Origin: Hesseltinella vesiculosa
Lineage: Eukaryota > Mucoromycota > Mucoromycetes > Mucorales > Cunninghamellaceae
Direction of reading: 5' to 3'
Assembly (NCBI GenBank): GCA_002104935.1
Contig: MCGT01000015.1
Location: forward strand, 434,001-498,000
Length of the DNA stretch: 64,000 bases
Part shown: positions 36,868 to 47,978 of the stretch, piece by piece
Layout: every line of letters starts with the position of its first letter
Numbering within the stretch: the first letter of the stretch is position 1
Program-made: the position numbers and the translations under genes
Notes under the pieces: generated by a model
Databases searched by the model: none
Seen by the model: only the letters and a program-made list of their open reading frames with translations
Told to the model about the DNA's origin: nothing

Positions 36868-39015
36868 ATGGCTTTACGTGTTCCCAAAGGTACTCTTCCT
36901 CAACTGTTCAAGGATGGTTACAAGGTAATGGATTGAGAATCTAGGAAACAATCAGCAAACATAATCGGTTGGATGATGAACTCACCTCATTTATCATCTT
37001 GCCCACGATGCCCTCGTTCTCTCTCCCCCTTTTTTATAAAAAAAAATATGGCTTGGTCTTCATCTATAGATCCAACAAGGTGTTGATGAAGCAGTGATGC
37101 GCAATATCGAAGCTACACATGAATTGTCTGAAGTGGTTCGTACTTCGATGGGCCCCAACGGTACGTGATGATATATTATTAGCGTTTCAAACAAAGACCA
37201 CGATTGGATCTGATGAAAAAAAAAAATCAAAAAGTGCTCAACCAATCATTTTCAAATTATCAATCGGTGACATTTAGGTCGTAACAAGATGATCATCAAC
37301 CACTTGGAAAAGCTGTTTGTGACCAATGATGCTGCTACGATCATCCGTGAATTGGATGTAGTGCATCCCGCTGCCAAGTTGATGGTGATGGCCTCGCAAC
37401 AACAAGAAACCGAACTGGGTGACAACACCAACTTTGTGATTGTATTTGCTGGTGCATTGCTGCAAAAGGCTGAGCACCTGTTGCGACTGGGGCTGCATCC
37501 TTCTGAAATCATTCAAGGTTACGAGTTGGCTCGTGACCGTGCCATGGATATCTTAAAAGGTAATTGTCCACTCCGTATTTTTTTTTTTACAAAAAGATGA
37601 TGCATCTGGAAACACCGGGTCTGATTGTTTTCTCTCTTGTATCATGATACTCTGTAGACTTGAAGGTGGATCACATCGATGACCTGTCAAATCCTGAACA
37701 GTTGCGCAAGGGTATCCGCTCTGCCATCAGTGCCAAGCAAATCGGCAATGAAGATTTACTATGTGACCTCGTGGTCGAAGCTGCCACCAACATCATGCCA
37801 AAGAACGCTACCGATTTCAACGTCGATAACATCCGTGTCGTCAAGGTTATGGGCTCCAGCTTGTATGAATCCAAGGTCGTCAAGGGTATGGTCTTTGGCC
37901 GTGAAGCTGAAGGTAAGCAAGAAAGCTGCTGGTGCTGGAGTCAAACGTCGATGCTAATTTACATTTTTTTTCTTTTGGACTAGGTATCATTCAAGGTGCT
38001 ACCAAGGCCAAGGTGGCTGTCTTCACATGTCCTTTGGATATCTCACAAACCGAAACAAAGGGCACAGTGCTGATCCACAATGCCCAAGAAATGCTCAACT
38101 TTAGCAAGGACGAAGAGAAGCAAGTCGAAAAAGTGTTCCAAGAATTAGCCGATGCCGGTGTCAAGGTGGTCGTGACTGGTGCCACCATTGGCGAACTTGC
38201 CTTGCACTTCCTCAACCGCTTCAACATGATGGCTGTCAAGGTGCCTTCCAAGTTTGACCTGCGCCGCTTGTGTCGTGTCGTCGGCGCCACTGCGTTGGCC
38301 CGCTTGGGTGCCCCCATGGCCGAAGAAATGGGTTACTGCGACGTGGTTGAAACCGTGGAAATCGGTAGCGACCGTGTTACTGTGTTCCGTCAAGAAGAAA
38401 ACGACGTGTCCCGCACGACCACCATTGTGATCCGTGGCGCCACCCAAAACCACATGGACGATATCGAGCGTGCCATCGATGATGGCGTCAACGTCATCAA
38501 GGCCTTGACCCGCAACGGCGATCTCCTTGCCGGTGCCGGTGCCGTAGAAATGCAACTGAACAAACGTCTGCAAGCCGTGGCTGCCAAGACTCCTGGTCTG
38601 AACCAGCATGCCATTAAGAAATTCGCCGAAGCTCTCGAAGTGGTGCCCCGCACCTTGTGTGAAAATGCCGGCATGGATGCCACCGCCACCTTGTCGCGTC
38701 TCTATGCTGCTCACTACCAAGACAGCGATGCCGTCGCCACCATTGGTGTAGACGTTGAGGTAAGGACTATCATGAAAAGAGATTTTTGCGTAGATTGGAC
38801 ATGGTAGCTGACATCTTTTTTTTTAGAACAACAACGACGGCACTCTCGATGCTACCAAGGCCAACATCTTTGATGCTCTCTCTCCCAAGTACTGGGCTCT
38901 CAAGCTTGCTGCTGACTCAGCCATCACTGTCCTCCGCGTCGACCAGATCATCATGTCCAAGCCTGCCGGTGGCCCCAAACCCCCTAAGCAACAAGGCCAC
39001 TGGGATCAAGACTAA
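36868..39015 (+). CDS. CCT8: T-complex chaperonin subunit theta (CCT8)
   Basis: Six exons, 36868-36924, 37070-37160, 37278-37559, 37658-37912, 37984-38759 and 38827-39015, encode 549 residues, the usual length. CCT8 is one of eight subunits of the cytosolic TRiC/CCT ring that folds actin and tubulin using ATP. Visible hallmarks are the nucleotide-site RTSMGPNGRNKMIINH (codons span the second intron), ELGDNTNFVIVFAGALL with the catalytic GD, the apical-domain start VFGREAEG, and AGAGAVEMQLNKRLQ. The C-terminus is short and ends GHWDQD. Large exon 5 has high GC codon use, as expected for a strongly expressed gene. Confidence 0.96.
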
Positions 39016-39203
39016 GTCAAAGCAAATAAGGCAAACCTCTCTCTCAAAAAAAAGTTCATAATGTACATATCTAAGTGTTGGAGTAATAAACAGTCGTTGG
39101 GCATTTATCCATGTTGTTGAGACAGATGTTTAAAAAACTGATTTTGTGAGCATAGAAAATGAGCTGTTGCACACAGCTAGGCATGTACACGGAAAGGCAG
39201 GGA

Positions 39204-40140
39204 TTATGGTGTGATAAGACTGAGGTCTTCGATTTGTTGTGCAATCGCTTGGTAAGCCAGCTCCAACAAGATCAACCGTTCGGCAAAGCCCTGACATGAA
39301 TAGGAATTAAAAAACATCAGCAAGGCCTCTGGCCAGTTATAGCAATTTCGTTACATTGTGGATGCTGGCTAGACGTTTGTGCTCGTCATGAAAGAGAGAC
39401 ACGTCCAGGCCAAGTTCAGTATACAATGATGACAATTCCCTTGTATAAAAAAAAAATCAGATATGCATGAAGGACTTTTGACTCTGTTTTTTTCTCTTCC
39501 TAGCACATCACTTGCGATTCATACACACAACTGTGTACGGTGATAGGTATGTCGATTTGGTTGGCCTGAAGAACTAAAGGTGGCTGCGCCGAAAGCACGA
39601 CATCGGCCACGAGTCGCTCGAACGGGCTGGAATGTGAAATAGATAATCGATGAGATACGCTTTCTGCTTCCCGATCTCGATCAAATGTTGGCTTACCCAG
39701 TCGATTTTCGAAAGATACAGCTATAGACGTTTGGTACTTGAGACGAAGCGGGAAAGGCAGCCGGCATGCTACGGTGGATCCCTGTCAATGAGGCTGAAAA
39801 GGACATGCGGTTGATGGTGACAGTGAAGTGAATGGCCAAACAGCTGTGCCGTTTCAAATTATTCACCGTGCGCTTGTCGTGTTCTGTCAGGTCTGGAAGG
39901 TTGGTCGACCGGCTAGTAAAGTAGCCAATAATTGAGGCAGCTTCACTCTCATTCGCGGCTAGATACTTTTCATATGACTGACCTATGGCCAATGTACTTG
40001 GTGGATCAGACAGGGGCATGAATTTAGTGATCGCTGTAAAAAAAAAAAAAAAAAAGAAAAAAACGGATGCATGGCGTAAAATATATGTGAGCCTTTTTGT
40101 TCAAGAAAGCGTTATTGTTACCATACTGTGACAATGGACT
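39204..40140 (-). CDS. uncharacterised protein, multi-exon
   Basis: Exons are 39290-39204, 39439-39355, 39626-39507 and about 40023-39697. A further upstream exon (about 40134-40113) probably exists, because SSPLSQYAITKFMPLSD reads continuously across an intron with a GTAACA donor. The 5' end is not resolved. The protein has an N-terminal ordered region (YEKYLAANESEAASIIGYF), a beta-like stretch (QIDIPITVHSCVYESQVMEL) and a helical, possibly coiled-coil end (FHDEHKRLASIHN, RLILLELAYQAIAQQIEDL). I do not recognise the family. The donor of the third listed intron (GTGCTA) is unusual but is the only one that keeps the frame. Confidence 0.5.
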
Positions 40141-40484
40141 ACTGGTGATTCAGAAGCTTCTTTTTTCAACGTTGTTCCATACAAGAATCCTTCCTAACGT
40201 AGGAATAAGTTAATAGCGATGCTACGTGGGCTGGTCCTTTTTAGTTTTCGTATTTGCAGTTTTTTTTTTGTGTTTTCTGTTGATTTACACATCCATGGGG
40301 AACAGACGCGCAGGAGAATAGTAATGAAGTAAAGACTGTGGCACTTATTTGAATAGATACCATGGCTATCAAATATTACAACGGCAATAAGGAAAAAGAT
40401 AAAGTAAAATAAAAAAAGCTGTAGAAGAAAAATGGTGTGCGCTAGTGTCAAAATGTCAATGTCCGCCATAGACTGCTGGCCAAG

Positions 40485-42892
40485 CAATCCAATATTTAAA
40501 CTAGCCTGGTCAACCTCCCTCCCTGTCCCGAATGGCTCCCCTTAACAAATTGTGCATGCGTAAAGTCATACACATGCTTCAATGTACATGTCTCTTGACT
40601 ACATTTACAGCAAGAAAATATTGAATCGTGTCGTCTACTGATGCCGTCAGTTAAATCGAAAAGTAAAAATAAAAAATGGAAGCATTACAGCCAGGGACAG
40701 GCGGGAAATAAACCTGGGCAGAGAAAAGTGAGAGTTGGCCAAACACCACTTCAGGTCAACCACAGGCTGGTATAATATGTGGGATGAAGTTGATGGCAAT
40801 GAATGAAAAAAAAAAAGTAAAAGCCATGGTAATCGGATATTGGCGTTGAAGTTGAACAAAATTAGAAAAGGAGGTTGCTATGACAACTGACAAATATCCA
40901 AAATTAAGAAGCTGAGGCGGGAAAAGGTGCAAACAGCGCAGACCATGGGAAAATGAAATGAAGCATTTCCATCCCAACAAAAGCCAATTTGGTATCTTGG
41001 ACCTTCACATCCATTACATGATCGTGCACAGAAGAAATAGAAAGAAAACACCAAAAACCAAAAAAAAAAAAAAAAAAATAGATATGCAGATGCGCGTCCT
41101 TTTTGAAAAATGCGCAGTCTGCGGGTAGCGAAGAAGTAAAGGATTTCTTGATAGACTTGGCGATGCAACGCACTAGACACAGGTTGTATTTCTATAGCTA
41201 AGAATTAGTTCACAAAGCATTAATGGCGGCTTTGACGCCAACAAAAGAAAAATAACGAAGGCAGCAAATGAAGACAAAGAGATTTTCAAAAAAAAAATAA
41301 CTAGAGTTGGAAATGTTCTCCCAAAAAATATGATACTCAAGATTATTTTTGATTCAGCCAGGGCACACTCATTTTGGGAAAAAAGTAACTCAAAACCACT
41401 TTGATTAAGTAGTGGCACGTTGTTTTGAGAATAGTGTTCGCTCATTTTGAAAAAAAAAAAATGACGATTTTACCACGCGTGAAAAAACCAAAGTCCAAAA
41501 ACAAAATACTAGGACAGACAACTGGGACATCCCGGGCGTGAAAAAACGTCCATATTTAGACATAGCCAAAAAAGTGACAATTTTAAGCAAATACTTGCCT
41601 TCAATGGGAATGAAAATAATCGCCAGCGATATATTTTTCTTTATATGGGTGGTGGATTTTTTGAAAAAATACTTGCCTTTTCTAGGCAATTGACCCTTTT
41701 AAGGCACGTATTTTTTCAAAAAATCCACCACCCATATAAAGAAAAATATATCGCTGGCGATTATTTTCATTCCCATTGAAGGCAAGTATTTGCTTAAAAT
41801 TGTCACTTTTTTGGCTATGTCTAAATATGGACGTTTTTTCACACCCGGGATCGATGTCGCAGTTGTCTGTCCCAGTATTTTGTTTTTGGTCTTTGGTTTT
41901 TTCACGCGTGGTAAAATCGCCATTTTTTTTTTCAAGATTAGCGAACGCTGCTCTCAAAACAACGTGCCACTACTTAATCAAAGTGGTTTTAAGTTACTTT
42001 TTTCCCAAAATGAGTGTGCCCTGGCTGAATCAAAAATAATCTTGAGTATCATATTTTTTGGGAGAACATTTCCAACTCTAGTTATTTTTTTTTTTTGAAA
42101 ATCTCTTTGTCTTCATTTGCTGCCTTCGTTATTTTTCTTTTGTTGGCGTCAAAGCCGCCATTAATGCTTTGTGAACTAATTCTTAGCTATAGAAATACAA
42201 CCTGTGTCTAGTGCGTTGCATCGCCAAGTCTATCAAGAAATCCTTTACTTCATCGCTACCCGCAGACTGCGCATTTTTCAAAAAGGACGCGCATCTGCAT
42301 ATTTTTTTTTTTGGCTTTTTTTTTTGGCTTTTGATGTTTTCTTTCTATTTCTTCTGTGCACGATCATGTAATGGATGTGAAGGTCCAAGATACCAAATTG
42401 GCTTTTGTTGGGATGGGAATGCTTCATTTCATTTTCCCATGGTCTGCGCTGTTTGCACCTTTTCCCGCCTCAGCTTCTTAATTTTGGATATTTGTCGGTT
42501 GTCATAGCAACCTCCTTTTCTAATTTTGTTCAACTTCAACGCCAATATCCGATTACCATGGCTTTTACTTTTTTTTTTTTCATTCATTGCCATCAACTTC
42601 ATCCCACATATTATACCAGCCTGTGGTTGACCTGAAGTGGTGTTTGGCCAACTCTCACTTTTCTCTGCCCAGGTTTATTTCCCGCCTGTCCCTGGCTGTA
42701 ATGCTTCCATTTTTTATTTTTACTTTTCGATTTAACTGACGGCATCAGTAGACGACACGTTTCAATTTTTCCTTGCTGTAAATGTAGTCAAGAGACATGT
42801 ACCTTGAACCACGTGTATGACTTTACGCATGCACAATTTGTTAAGGGGTGCCGTTTGGAGAGGTTCACCATGCGAGTTTAAATATTGGATTG
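40485..42892. repeat. 2.4-kb near-perfect inverted repeat (palindrome)
   Basis: The left arm (40485-41680) starts CAATCCAATATTTAAACT and the right arm (41701-42892) ends in its complement, AGTTTAAATATTGGATTG with one mismatch. About 20 bases separate the arms at 41681-41700. Matches can be followed over the whole length, including the central block ATGGGTGGTGGATTTTTTGA and its complement; sampled stretches differ by a few substitutions and small indels. No long ORF fits a protein, and no clear target duplication flanks it. It would form a long hairpin if transcribed or single-stranded. Confidence 0.93.
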
Positions 42893-43055
42893 GGTGTTGC
42901 GCCGAAACTTGGCAGGAGGTAAGCACACAGTATTGTCATGATACGAAGAAACGCTTTTACGCTCCAAGTAAGCCAGGTTATACTTTATCTATCATAGAAT
43001 ACCACCATATACTTCCTGCATGAGAACGTTGGCACTGAGAGAACCTTTTATGGAA

Positions 43056-43094
<39 letters not shown>

Positions 43095-43314
43095 TGGGGG
43101 AGCGTTTGGTCCTAGCTCACCGATATTGAGTCAGGGGGGTTCGTCACCCAATACGATGTTTATGAAAAAGATGAAGAAGAAAGGGAAAAAAAAGAAATAG
43201 GTATAAATTCAAAGAAAGAGACTTGGGATTTAATAAGCTTCATTTGGTGTAGCTGCTGCTTCAATGTCCCTTTGCAACCTTCAACACAGCCAAAGGCCCG
43301 AGTTTGTTGGTTTC

Positions 43315-43345
<31 letters not shown>

Positions 43346-43603
43346 CGATTAGATGGCATGAGGTGCCTGGAGGAAATGGCAACATTTGTTGTTAGTGATT
43401 TGGATACGTCAAAGTGTCATCGATGTATATCGGCGGGGCAAACATCACCAATCGACTTGCTATTTTTCAGCGTGACTAAACCGTGCGAAGATTCCAGCAT
43501 TGCTATTAATTGCAAGCTTGTAAAGGGTATTCTGGTGAAAAATGAAGTTTTATATTTTTTTTGAAGGTGGCTATGTACAGAACAAAGAGAAAAAGAGAAT
43601 GGC
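42893..43603. other. intergenic region with long poly-T tracts
   Basis: Contains T runs of about 33 at 43058-43090 and 28 at 43317-43345. A short block at about 43445-43480 (TCACCAATCGACTTG then TTTTTCAGC) resembles part of the B repeat. No gene recognised. Confidence 0.55.
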
Positions 43604-45016
43604 CTAGGTGCCTTTGATGCGCTTGTTATGGATCAAGGAGTCACGGCCGCTAAAGGGGCTAGGGCGCTTAAGGGAAGGAGGGTCTTTTCGTGCAGAGGAG
43701 GGTGGCGGTAGGGGCCAATGGAAGGAATGGTTGTACGTGGATGAGCTGGGGGTGGTTGCGAATTGAAGAGGACTGGGCAGTTCGTTTTGAATTTGATAAA
43801 AGTTGGGATAAAACGACGATGGACTGGGCACATTTTGGGCAAAGGCTTGCTGGCCGGTGGAGATGGGGGGCATCAATTGGCTGGAAGAAGCAAGCTGTCA
43901 AAGGAAAAATAGAGATGAATATGGCTGAGCTTTTTTTTTGTTTTTTTTTGTTGGTATTTTTTTTGGGGGGGGGAGCCTGCATGTGACGCATGATGTTTGT
44001 TTACCTTGTTCGATGCCAAGGGTGGAATCAGACTGGGTGAGGGGCCAGTGTGTTCGTGTGGGATGCTGAGGGAAAGTTTAGGACGAGGCTGGTTGGTATC
44101 GTTTTCATCCAAGGAAGGATTGAATGTAGATGGGAGATCGGGGGACAGGATGGAGTGGCCAGACAAGGTGCTGGATAAGGGTGTTGTGGCATCAGACATA
44201 GAAGACTTATGAGACATGGGAGGGGTGTATTCTTGGGAGTGTGCTGCGGAAGTGGGTGGTGGCATCAGATTTGGCGAGATTTGGGTAGGCAGCAGACCAT
44301 TAGCCAAGGGAGATGTGTAAGTGGTGTTTCTTGGAACGGGTGAGGTCTCCAATTGATATTGCGACCTGGGTAGCGGGATCTGGGTTGAGATAAAATAGAA
44401 ATGAGCCAGTTTCAGGGGCAACGTGAGGGTTTATTTTTACCTGAGGCTCGGGTTTCATGGGAGTTTCAAAGGGAGAGGTGTGACCAAGAAAAGCTGGTTT
44501 GCTGTAGGCAGTCTGTGCAGCGTCTACAACAGCCAAGTCGTCTGCATCAGAGCCATCTTCGACTGATTCACCGTTTGCAAACTAAGTGAGAAAAGTATGA
44601 GTTGCTGAAAAGGCAGGGGCTAAGGTTTTTTTTTTTGTTGCTATTTACATCTTGGTTGGTCTTGCTTTCGTAAGGCTCACCAAACTAGCATGAAGAAGGT
44701 TTAGCTTGCAAAGAGGGTGGCGTAGGTGAAAAGGTGAAGCTTACGTCAGTGTAGCGCATCAGGACCTGGTCCATATTGCCACTTGAATATTGGACAAGCT
44801 TGTTATTAGCATTGAACACAATTAAGGCAATATCACAACCACATAAAACGCTAAGTTCATAGGCTTTCTTCATCAAACCATTTTTCCTTTTCAAAAAGGT
44901 GACCTGAAAAATTAATATGAGTCATGGTCTTGGCGACTAAAGGAGGAAAGAAGGGCGCTCACTTGTCGATTACGATCATCTTTGATAGGTTGAATCTTGA
45001 TTTTTCTACGGCCCAT
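43604..45016 (-). CDS. MEF2/Rlm1-type MADS-box transcription factor
   Basis: Six exons, 45016-44963, 44903-44745, 44684-44649, 44581-44441, 44379-44005 and 43894-43604, encode 351 residues. The MADS box begins at the initiator ([18 protein letters not shown]), continues [20 protein letters not shown] and is followed by a MEF2-type extension ([22 protein letters not shown]), so it belongs with MEF2/Rlm1 rather than SRF/Mcm1. The rest is S/P/T-rich and probably an activation domain; a basic end ([10 protein letters not shown]) may be a nuclear signal. Rlm1-type factors respond to the cell-wall-integrity MAP kinase in yeasts; that is inference here. Three MEF2-type sites lie upstream of its own start codon. 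Confidence 0.93.
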
Positions 45017-45137
45017 ACTGTTAATGTACAATGGAAAAAAAAATAGAGAAAGGAGAGTAGATGAAAAGAAGAAGAAAAACCGAAAAAATGGGATTGCCCT
45101 TTTTTTTCTTTTTTTAAACTGCGACTGTCATGCAAAT

Positions 45138-45147
45138 CTATTTTTAG
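45138..45147. promoter_or_regulatory. MEF2/Rlm1-type binding site
   Basis: CTATTTTTAG matches the YTA(A/T)4TAR consensus perfectly and lies about 122 bp upstream of the MADS-box start codon. Confidence 0.55.
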
Positions 45148-45188
45148 AATTGACATCGAGACAAAGAAAAAGGGAGAACTGCTCAGGT

Positions 45189-45198
45189 TTATTTTTAG
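45189..45198. promoter_or_regulatory. MEF2/Rlm1-type binding site
   Basis: TTATTTTTAG fits the YTA(A/T)4TAR consensus and is about 173 bp upstream of the MADS-box start codon. Confidence 0.5.
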
Positions 45199-45248
45199 CA
45201 CTTGGAACAAGAAAAGAAAAGAAAAATTAATGCTGTCTCACAGTCTGT

Positions 45249-45258
45249 TTATTTTTAA
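45249..45258. promoter_or_regulatory. MEF2/Rlm1-type binding site
   Basis: TTATTTTTAA fits the YTA(A/T)4TAR consensus, about 233 bp upstream of the MADS-box start codon; it is the weakest of the three because such strings are common in AT-rich DNA. Confidence 0.4.
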
Positions 45259-45345
45259 CCATGTTTTATAGAGAAATAAAAAGAAAAGGGATGATTGAAA
45301 AGTTTATTTTCTATGAAAAAGGGATGATAAAAAAAGAGGGGTGTT

Positions 45346-46383
45346 TTACGCAGTCAGGGCGCTTGCGGCCAGTAATCGATTCATTTCATTCATTAGAATG
45401 CCACCTACACCTGCCACGTTGAGAGATTCCACAGTATCGGTCATTGGCAAGGAGATACGAAGTTCGTCATCGAGCCCCTTTACACCTTGATGTTCGGAGC
45501 TGAGGATCAAAGCAGGACGGCTTGGCAATTGTTTTTTTTTGTCGCCAAAGTTCCACAGCCAGACGCCGCTGCCTAGCCAATGGCGTTTGCGAAGTTCAGT
45601 TGATTTCTCATACAGGAGACGATGTATAAAATCGGGATAATCGCCAAAGACAGGTGACCACATGTGTTTCCAGTTGGCCTTGGAGGGAGGGAGCATGTCG
45701 GCCACAATGGGTGTCATACCGTGGATCCGCAGGAATCGGGTCAGCTGGGACATTGGGACCACTTCGTATTTCCATCGAAGATTCATTGCTCTGGAAGCAC
45801 GAGTGGTTTTGTCATTGTACAGATCACAGGTGTGAGACGTCATCACGCCATAATTCCAGCCTAGGCCCATGCCGGTGCGGACCAGCGTGCCTAGATTGCC
45901 AGGATCATTGATGTGATTGACCACTAGCATGCGATCGATTGGGTTCTGTTCAAGATCCACATGATTCAAGGATATGGGAGGTGGAGGGAGATCGTGATTG
46001 GGAATATCTATCTCAGCGAACACCTCATGACGTGAAGGGCGGGATGCGGTGCTCAGGATCCGGCGGGTCAGATCGACATTGGTCAGGTAGCGTTTTTCGG
46101 CAGGAAAGGATTCAGGGTATTGTAAGATCGTGTTTGCTGGAGCCTTGATGGCATCAGGTCCGTATGGATTATCCTCGGCTGTCACCACCATGGACCGAAT
46201 CTTTAATCCTTCGTCTCGAAGTTCTCGGATCTGCTTCATGCCTTGGACCAGCACACTACGGTTCTCAAGTCGGTAATGCTTTGATTCTCGGAGGCTGATG
46301 AAATGTTTCACCTGTGGGTTCTGCTGACTCGACAATCGTTTAAAGATCGAAGGAAACATGAATTTAGAAGGTCTGGTTGCCAT
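45346..46383 (-). CDS. SpoU/TrmH-family RNA 2'-O-methyltransferase, probably mitochondrial (MRM3-like)
   Basis: A single exon encodes 345 residues. All three SPOUT motifs are present: NDPGNLGTLVRTGMGLGWN, PALILSSEHQGVKGLDDEL and ISLPMTDTVESLNVAGVGGI; these form the trefoil knot that binds S-adenosylmethionine. The N-terminal substrate-binding domain has KHFISLRESKHYRLENR. The initiator stretch (MATRPSKFMFPSIFKRLSSQ) is basic and could be a mitochondrial targeting signal, which favours an MRM3/RNMTL1-type enzyme acting on the large mitochondrial rRNA; the exact target is inferred. Being intronless is unusual here. The next gene upstream encodes another RNA methyltransferase subunit on the same strand. 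Confidence 0.88.
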   Translation of the reverse strand: MATRPSKFMFPSIFKRLSSQQNPQVKHFISLRESKHYRLENRSVLVQGMKQIRELRDEGLKIRSMVVTAEDNPYGPDAIKAPANTILQYPESFPAEKRYLTNVDLTRRILSTASRPSRHEVFAEIDIPNHDLPPPPISLNHVDLEQNPIDRMLVVNHINDPGNLGTLVRTGMGLGWNYGVMTSHTCDLYNDKTTRASRAMNLRWKYEVVPMSQLTRFLRIHGMTPIVADMLPPSKANWKHMWSPVFGDYPDFIHRLLYEKSTELRKRHWLGSGVWLWNFGDKKKQLPSRPALILSSEHQGVKGLDDELRISLPMTDTVESLNVAGVGGILMNEMNRLLAASALTA

Positions 46384-46602
46384 GGGGATGTATCACAGTG
46401 GTGAGATCAAAGAAACAAAAAAAAAAATAAAAATAAAAATAAAAAAGACAACTTGGTTATAAGAGCTGGCCTGTGAAATGCTGTTTCGGCAGAGCTTTTT
46501 TTAACTTTTGAATGAAGAGCTGTACAAGTTGTAAGAAGAGTCAATATTAGATAAATTCTACGATCTATGCAAACATGGTGCGATGGGGGAAGAGAGGGTA
46601 AT

Positions 46603-47842
46603 TTAGGCCGATTGAGGAGTGGTAGCGGCGCTGTCATTGGACAGGTCTTCTTGGATGGCAGGCAAAAAGGTGGCAAATGTCAGGTAGCTTGTATGGCCGC
46701 GGCAATCCACGGGGGCTTTGGAAATGAGATACTTGGGAGTAGTGTCATCGGCGTCAGCCTTCCGCTTGAGTGACTTTGACTTGGGTTCTCTGACGCTGAT
46801 CGGCTCCTTTGCTTTGGCCGCAGCAATTGCTTCTTCAAAGGTAATCTTTCTCATTGACGACACGTCGTGATCGCGAGACAAGCATTCGTACATGGTGATA
46901 TCTGCAGAAAAAACAAAGGGCAATCAGTCATTTGTCAGGGAGGCTACCCACAACAATTACCAACAAAACCATGATCATACAGGGCTTGCACCGACCGAGA
47001 AACTTGCTCGATACAAGGGCTAAAAGTACAGATCTTGCCTGTTCGGTGCTGTTTGAAAGCCTTCTTGGCTGACGCAATTGCTTCCCATGGTGCCGGCAAA
47101 TCCAGGAACACTACGTAAAACCACCGGAAAAGTGAGACAACCTTTAGGAAACGGGCGGGAGGCACCTACCTGCATTAACAGCGTCCTCCAAACCAAAACC
47201 GTCCTTGCATACGTCACGTTGCTGAAGGACGATCAGGTCTGACAGGCCATGATCGTCAAATTCTTTTTGAGCCACCTGGGTACGTTGTTCATGGTATTCA
47301 AAGGTGTAGAGTTTTCCGGTAGGTGCAATCGTACGGGCGATCGAGTGGGAAAACGAGCCGCTGCCAGTGCCGCACTCCAGGACACGCGAGCCGGGCTTCA
47401 TGTCCAGGTAAGTTGAGATAAATGAAATGTCGGGTAAATACAGAATCTGGGTACGATGGGGAAGAACCATTGTCCATAGTTCAGGTGTCGGATGCAGCAC
47501 ATAAATAAATCCCTTGTAGTTGGAAGATACAACCTAACCCGTGGAAGTTTGAGAATAAAGGTGAGCCACGTCTGCTGCCTCTTGGTATCATGGTCATCCA
47601 TTACCTTTGATCCATATTCCTTTCCAATCAGATCGTCATGTTTGAAGACCCCAAATCGTGTATTCGTTTCCTCCCCGGACTTGATCCACGCTGTCGACTG
47701 AGTGTTTCGATTCTTGTCACGCCAGAAAATAAGGACCAGTTTAGCAAATGCATCTCGCTGTGAGCACAAAGTCATGACTTACAATGTAAAGGACAGCAAG
47801 GTCGCCATCTTCAATATATTTTTTCCAACTGTTGAAACTCAT
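46603..47842 (-). CDS. TRM61: tRNA (adenine58-N1)-methyltransferase catalytic subunit
   Basis: Five exons, 47842-47783, 47757-47605, 47533-47170, 47110-46961 and 46901-46603, give 341 residues. With Trm6 it makes m1A58 in the T-loop of tRNAs, including initiator tRNA, in the nucleus. The N-terminal beta domain (SFNSWKKYIEDGDLAVLYI) leads to the family's HPTPELWTMVLPHRTQILY, SAM motif I (VLECGTGSGSFSHSIA), the acidic strand end YTFEYHEQR, and VFLDLPAPWEA with the catalytic aspartate. The C-terminal tail is charged (SKSLKRKADADD) and followed by a short conserved GHTSYLTFA segment. Joined exons keep one frame. Confidence 0.94.
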
Positions 47843-47978
47843 AGCAAATCAAGTTGACAGGTGAACGGCAGCGAAAAGCAAGAAGGAAAGAGGAAAAAAA
47901 AAAAAAAATCGGCAGCGCCACTGCTTTCACTGCCCAAGCTCCGACCATTCGTTCGTTCTTTCTTTATTATTATTGCAC

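Larger units (their letters stand above)
45017..45345. other. promoter region of the MADS-box gene
   Basis: A 329-bp AT-rich gap holding the 5' region of the MADS-box gene and the 3' end of the SpoU methyltransferase gene; both genes lie on the minus strand. Three A/T-rich motifs matching the MEF2 consensus are annotated separately. Confidence 0.6.

Noticed and set aside
37991..38720. Two long minus-strand ORFs inside the CCT8 gene
   Set aside because: They are antisense to the large GC-rich exon 5 of CCT8, where codon bias removes stop codons from other frames.
40194..40487. 97-codon minus-strand ORF next to the palindrome
   Set aside because: It starts within the end of the palindrome arm and is compositionally poor. 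I could not join it convincingly to the gene at 39204-40140.
41173..42510. Pairs of mirrored ORFs within the palindrome arms
   Set aside because: They duplicate each other only because the arms are inverted copies. The translations are Phe-rich and low-complexity, with no start context or family match.
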